Source: Akkermansiaceae bacterium (GTDB taxonomy: Bacteria > Verrucomicrobiota > Verrucomicrobiia > Verrucomicrobiales > Akkermansiaceae). From it: a DNA stretch of 9,326 nt. Positions 6,253 through 9,326 of this stretch are shown here, piece after piece. The stretch is from NCBI GenBank assembly GCA_023301645.1, contig JALZUH010000240.1, forward strand, positions 1 through 9,326, in the 5' to 3' direction. Each line of letters begins with the position of its first letter. The stretch's first letter is position 1. Made by a program: the position numbers and the translations under genes. The notes below the pieces were generated by a model, which did not search any database, was not told the DNA's origin, and was given only the letters and a program-made list of their open reading frames with translations.

Positions 6253-6774
6253 ATGCCTGCACAATCATCGAACTCAGAAAATCCTAAGGTTGCTATTATT
6301 ATGGGGAGTCAGTCTGACTGGCCCACACTTGAGCTAGCCGCTGCTACACTCTCCAAGTTTGGTATCCCATGGGAGTCACGCGTCGTATCTGCCCACCGCA
6401 CGCCTGGCCTTCTTTATGAGTATGCCGAGAATGCTGCATCACGAGGTATCGAGTGTATTATCGCAGGGGCAGGGGGCGCAGCGCACCTTCCTGGTATGGC
6501 AGCCGCCATTACCACACTTCCCGTGCTTGCAGTGCCTGTGAAATCAAGAACCCTCAGTGGTGTTGACTCACTTCTCTCCATCGTGCAAATGCCAGCGGGT
6601 ATTCCGACTGCCACCTTTGCTATTGGTGATGCAGGCTCCACTAATGCAGCACTCTTTGCTGTCGCTATGTTTGCCGCTACTGGTGACAAGGATCTCGCTG
6701 AGAAGCTAGTTGCTTTCCGCAAAGAACAGCGTGAGAAAATCGAAGCGTCGACCTTGCCTGATCCTTCGCTGTAA
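6253..6774 (+). CDS. purE: N5-carboxyaminoimidazole ribonucleotide mutase (class I PurE)
   Basis: This 173-residue protein moves the carboxylate of N5-CAIR (made by PurK) to carbon, giving CAIR in de novo purine synthesis. The conserved set is visible: GSQSDW at 18-23, SAHRTP at 46-51 with the catalytic His48, AGAGGAAHLPGM at 71-82, and DSLLSIVQMPAGIP followed by AIG. Length and motifs match class I PurE, which functions with PurK, and purK follows 62 nt downstream. ATG 6253 is chosen. The frame is open back to a TTG at 6175, but those extra 26 residues have no family character and would overlap the candidate promoter. It is the first gene of a rightward purE-purK-pyrR-membrane protein-pyrB run. 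No Shine-Dalgarno sequence is seen. Confidence 0.96.
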   Translation: MPAQSSNSENPKVAIIMGSQSDWPTLELAAATLSKFGIPWESRVVSAHRTPGLLYEYAENAASRGIECIIAGAGGAAHLPGMAAAITTLPVLAVPVKSRTLSGVDSLLSIVQMPAGIPTATFAIGDAGSTNAALFAVAMFAATGDKDLAEKLVAFRKEQREKIEASTLPDPSL

Positions 6775-6836
6775 TTACCGATTGATAAACACAGCTTAGT
6801 AACTACTTTTAAAACTTTTTTAATTATTCTTAATTC

Positions 6837-7979
6837 ATGACCAAAAACGTAAAAAATCTAGGTATCCTAGGAGGCGGACAGCTTGGTCGAATGCTGACGA
6901 ATGCTGCTCATAGAATGGGCTTTCGTGTAGTGACTTGGACCGGTGGCGATAAATCTGGTGCAGAAGTTCTCGCTGATGAGATCCTCGCAGACCCGTTTCC
7001 CTCACTAGATGCGTTTAGAGAGTTCATTGCCAGCACAGACGTGGCGACCATTGAGTTTGAAAATATTCCTACCAGCCTACTAGCACAGGTCGAGGAACAA
7101 GTCTCACTGACTCCTTCGCCATCAGCTGTAGCTATTTGTCAGAATAGGGAGTTAGAGAAGACTTTCTTGCACGATAACGGTATCAAAGTAGCTCCTTTTT
7201 CCATCATTCAGTCAGCAGCTGATCTTGCCAAAGAGCTTGATAACTTATCCAGTGATGCCATCCTTAAAACACTCACCGACGGTTATGACGGCAAGGGGCA
7301 AGTCGCTATTGCTAAGAATACAGCAGCTTCACAAGCAGAAGCTATCTGGAAGGATCTAAGCGAGAAACCCTGTATTCTAGAAGAGAAAATCAAGCTTGCT
7401 GGCGAGTTCTCCGTGATCGTAGCTCGTCATCAGGATGGGACAACAGCGAGCTACCAGCCGATCGAGAATCTACATGTTAATCACATCCTCGACACCTCTA
7501 TTTTCCCTGCAAGACTGCCAGAGGCAACGCTTCTCAATGCTCAGGACATCGCTAAGCAAATCATCACAGCTCTAGATTATTGTGGCATACTCACCATCGA
7601 GTTCTTTCTCGACTCGGAAGGGGGGATCTTAGTCAATGAGCTAGCACCACGCCCGCATAATTCAGGTCACCTGACCATAGAGGCCGCTCAGACATCACAA
7701 TTTGAACAGCAGCTACGTATCGCAGCTCAGCTCCCATTAGGATCAGCAGAGACTGTTTGCCCAGCCGTTATGATTAATCTCCTCGGCGATCTCTGGCCAT
7801 CAGCTGAGCTGGCACCAGATTGGTCGCCTGTGCTCGCCGTCCCCGGGGTGAAACTCCACCTCTACGGAAAGCATCTCGCCAAGCCGGGTCGTAAAATGGG
7901 ACATGTTACCATTCTTGCAGAAACCCAGCAGCTAGCACTTGAAAGAGCTGAACAGGTTCGTCGTATCCTATTTCCATAG
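6837..7979 (+). CDS. purK: 5-(carboxyamino)imidazole ribonucleotide synthase
   Basis: This 380-residue protein is a full-length PurK of the ATP-grasp superfamily. It uses ATP and bicarbonate to carboxylate AIR to N5-CAIR, the substrate of PurE. The N-terminal domain has GILGGGQLGRM at 9-19, and EFENIP lies at 73-78. The ATP-grasp core contains DGYDGKGQ at 148-155, CILEEKI in the middle and ELAPRPHNSGH at 268-278, the metal/substrate-binding stretch typical of PurK. The C-terminal part (NLLGDLW, LYGKHLAKPGRKMGHV) is also characteristic. It lies 62 nt after purE across an AT-rich gap with no clear terminator and 7 nt before pyrR, so co-transcription is likely. No Shine-Dalgarno sequence is seen before the ATG. 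Confidence 0.97.
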   Translation: MTKNVKNLGILGGGQLGRMLTNAAHRMGFRVVTWTGGDKSGAEVLADEILADPFPSLDAFREFIASTDVATIEFENIPTSLLAQVEEQVSLTPSPSAVAICQNRELEKTFLHDNGIKVAPFSIIQSAADLAKELDNLSSDAILKTLTDGYDGKGQVAIAKNTAASQAEAIWKDLSEKPCILEEKIKLAGEFSVIVARHQDGTTASYQPIENLHVNHILDTSIFPARLPEATLLNAQDIAKQIITALDYCGILTIEFFLDSEGGILVNELAPRPHNSGHLTIEAAQTSQFEQQLRIAAQLPLGSAETVCPAVMINLLGDLWPSAELAPDWSPVLAVPGVKLHLYGKHLAKPGRKMGHVTILAETQQLALERAEQVRRILFP

Positions 7980-7986
7980 ATTGACC

Positions 7987-8511
7987 ATGAAACGCACGCT
8001 ATCAGACATAGATATCGCTTCAGGAGTGAAGAAGCTCGCTGAGTTGATCAGTAAGAGAAACCAAGCGAATGAATACGTGCTGGTTGGAGTGCGAAGCCGT
8101 GGTGATGAAGTAGCAGAGCGGATCTTAGCTGAGCTAGCTCTCGTAGGCATTACGCCGCCTATGGGTATCGTCGATATATCCCTCTACCGCGACGACTTAG
8201 CTCACCTCAGCTCGAATCCGAAGCTGCAAGAAACGCAGCTTCCATTCTCCGTAGATGGAGCGCACATCATCCTTGTCGATGACGTTTTGTTTACAGGGCG
8301 GACCACCCGCGCGGCCATTGACGCCATTATGGATTACGGTCGCCCGTCCAAGATCGAGCTAGCAGTGCTCATTGACCGTGGTCATCGTGAGCTACCATTT
8401 GCACCCGACTACGTCGGAATCACACTCGAAACAGAGCGCCTCGACTACGTAGATGTCCGACTATTGAAAACAGACGGTAAAGACGCCGTTGAAGTGATAG
8501 CGTCAACATGA
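7987..8511 (+). CDS. pyrR: PyrR: uracil phosphoribosyltransferase / pyrimidine operon regulator
   Basis: This 174-residue protein belongs to the type I phosphoribosyltransferase family. The PRPP-binding loop ILVDDVLFTGRTTRAA spans about 95-110, and LIDRGHRELPFAPDYVG follows, which is diagnostic for PyrR. PyrR proteins convert uracil and PRPP to UMP, and in many bacteria bind pyr mRNA leaders to cause attenuation. Here no leader hairpin is available immediately upstream, because the gene begins 7 nt after the purK stop. Any RNA target must therefore lie elsewhere, or the protein may act mainly as an enzyme. ATG 7987 is chosen; an upstream TTG at 7939 in the same frame lies inside purK and adds residues without family character. 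It overlaps the next gene by four bases (ATGA). Confidence 0.95.
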   Translation: MKRTLSDIDIASGVKKLAELISKRNQANEYVLVGVRSRGDEVAERILAELALVGITPPMGIVDISLYRDDLAHLSSNPKLQETQLPFSVDGAHIILVDDVLFTGRTTRAAIDAIMDYGRPSKIELAVLIDRGHRELPFAPDYVGITLETERLDYVDVRLLKTDGKDAVEVIAST

Positions 8512-8885
8512 ATGAAATCCCTACGCATAAGAAAAGCGACATAGAGCTAGAAGACCTCAGGCGTAACATGGCCTTCAGCCAACGCCCTAGTGCTCAGCCA
8601 TTTAAGCCAGCTAAACTTTCTTTGCCACTCACGCTGATTCTCTATATGATTGCTATAGCGAGTATCGTTCTTGTAGCTAAGGGGATCATTGCGATAGGGC
8701 TTAGCGTAGCCGCATTTGCATTACTGCTAGCACTATTGGTTTTCTGGAAAAAACCAGCCGATAGTCACCACGCAAGTTTTATAACTATGATATCATTACT
8801 TGTGCTTGTCTTTGGATCTGTGTATTCCATTGAGAAGTTTGAGCCAAAAGCCCATGAAGAGCCGCAAAGACCTACTAGATATTGA
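8508..8885 (+). CDS. Small membrane protein of unknown function between pyrR and pyrB
   Basis: This 125-residue protein is not recognised. A hydrophilic, charged N-terminal segment (1-36) contains a likely short helix IELEDLRRNM. Three hydrophobic stretches follow at about 37-57, 60-79 and 90-107; the first two are separated by a single Lys-Gly turn, and the last two by WKKPADSHH. The C-terminal tail (108-125) is charged and ends in PTRY. It is probably a three-span inner-membrane protein without enzymatic motifs. Its ATG overlaps the pyrR stop (ATGA), and its 3' end overlaps pyrB by 32 nt in another frame, so it is tightly translationally coupled to both. The position suggests co-expression with pyrimidine synthesis, but it may simply be a passenger. 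Uracil permeases are far larger, so it is not one. Confidence 0.8.
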   Translation: MNEIPTHKKSDIELEDLRRNMAFSQRPSAQPFKPAKLSLPLTLILYMIAIASIVLVAKGIIAIGLSVAAFALLLALLVFWKKPADSHHASFITMISLLVLVFGSVYSIEKFEPKAHEEPQRPTRY

Positions 8886-9326
8886 ATCCCTCTCTCGCGA
8901 GGAAATAGTGCATTTGCTCGATCAAGCAGCGCCTTTTAAGGAGCTGTTTACTCGTTCGGTGAAGAAAGTGCCTGCACTCAAGGGCAAGTCCGTCCTGATG
9001 CTCTTCTATGAGCCAAGCACGCGGACCCTCTCATCCTTTGAAATCGCAGCCAAAAGGCTTTCGGCTGATGTCGTTAATTTCGATGTTCCTCACTCCTCAG
9101 TAACGAAAGGTGAGACCATCCAAGATACCGTTGCCACACTTCAGGCGATGCGCACCGACTACATTATCGTGCGCAACAAAATGCCTAGTCTGCCAGCCAT
9201 GATCGCGCGCCAGACAAATGCCTGTGTGATCAATGCTGGAGATGGAGCCCACGCCCATCCTACACAAGCCCTTCTAGACGGATTCACCTTCAGAGAAACC
9301 TTCCCTGAGCCAGAAGGTAAGAAAAT
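8854..9326 (+). CDS. pyrB: Aspartate carbamoyltransferase catalytic chain, N-terminal 157 residues (cut by window edge)
   Basis: The frame from ATG 8854 opens with KSRKDLLDIESLSREEI, the common start of bacterial PyrB, and runs off the right edge. The carbamoyl-phosphate domain is visible: FYEPSTRTLSSFE at 51-63 with S55-T56-R57-T58, SSVTKGET at 81-88 with K85, IIVRN at 104-108, and GDGAHAHPTQALLDGF at 129-144 with H135 and Q138. It condenses carbamoyl phosphate and aspartate in the first committed step of pyrimidine synthesis. Leu59 occupies the place where STRTR-type enzymes such as E. coli PyrB have Arg, and Asn108 replaces the usual His after the conserved Arg. It overlaps the preceding membrane-protein gene by 32 nt. 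Ornithine carbamoyltransferase is excluded by the KDLLDIESL start and SSVTKGE loop. The C-terminal half is outside the window. Confidence 0.95.
   Translation, partial: MKSRKDLLDIESLSREEIVHLLDQAAPFKELFTRSVKKVPALKGKSVLMLFYEPSTRTLSSFEIAAKRLSADVVNFDVPHSSVTKGETIQDTVATLQAMRTDYIIVRNKMPSLPAMIARQTNACVINAGDGAHAHPTQALLDGFTFRETFPEPEGKK

Noticed and set aside
6775..6836. Possible terminator or promoter between purE and purK
   Set aside because: The gap is AT-rich with T runs but no GC-rich stem or convincing -35/-10 pair; co-transcription is the simpler reading.
7939..7986. N-terminal extension of PyrR from a TTG inside purK
   Set aside because: PyrR homology begins at the ATG at 7987; the overlap with purK is not needed to explain anything.
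1..9326. Mobile elements, CRISPR arrays, tRNA or rRNA genes
   Set aside because: No transposase or integrase motifs, no regularly spaced repeats, and no tRNA or rRNA signature were found on either strand.

Overview
The window looks like a chromosomal segment from a member of the Planctomycetes/Verrucomicrobia group, most likely a marine or polysaccharide-degrading verrucomicrobium. The evidence is a bacterial microcompartment (BMC) gene set of the planctomycete/verrucomicrobial type next to L-fucose catabolism genes, moderate GC, and no recognisable Shine-Dalgarno sequence in front of any of the 12 genes. The taxon is an inference from protein families and gene order, not from a marker gene.

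Left block (1-1622, minus strand): part of a BMC operon transcribed leftward in the order pduL, BMC-H shell gene, second BMC-H shell gene, acetate-kinase-like gene. The last of these is cut by the window edge. The missing BMC genes (pentameric vertex proteins, aldehyde dehydrogenase, class II aldolase, lactate/propanediol dehydrogenase) are expected beyond the left edge.

Centre (1623-6008, plus strand): a divergent intergenic region with a striking repeated 9-11 bp element, then a DeoR-family regulator, a rhamnulokinase-type FGGY kinase and L-fucose isomerase. A strong intrinsic terminator at 6070-6102 closes this unit. Together the two blocks describe a route L-fucose -> L-fuculose -> L-fuculose-1-phosphate -> (aldolase, outside the window) DHAP + L-lactaldehyde. 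The lactaldehyde would be processed inside the shell to lactyl-CoA, then by PduL to lactyl-phosphate, and by the acetate-kinase-like enzyme to lactate plus ATP. The first steps and the shell are divergently arranged around one regulator, so the locus reads as a single catabolic regulon.

Right block (6253-9326, plus strand): a separate housekeeping nucleotide-biosynthesis operon, purE-purK-pyrR-(small membrane protein)-pyrB. Spacing becomes progressively tighter: 62 nt, 7 nt, a 4-nt overlap and a 32-nt overlap. It mixes purine and pyrimidine genes. pyrB is cut by the right edge.

No RNA genes, CRISPR arrays, insertion sequences, integrases or attachment sites were seen. The microcompartment system is a known class; the less-described elements are the triple operator-like repeat, the pairing of a RhaB-type kinase with FucI, the divergent acetate-kinase motif, and the unknown membrane protein embedded between pyrR and pyrB.
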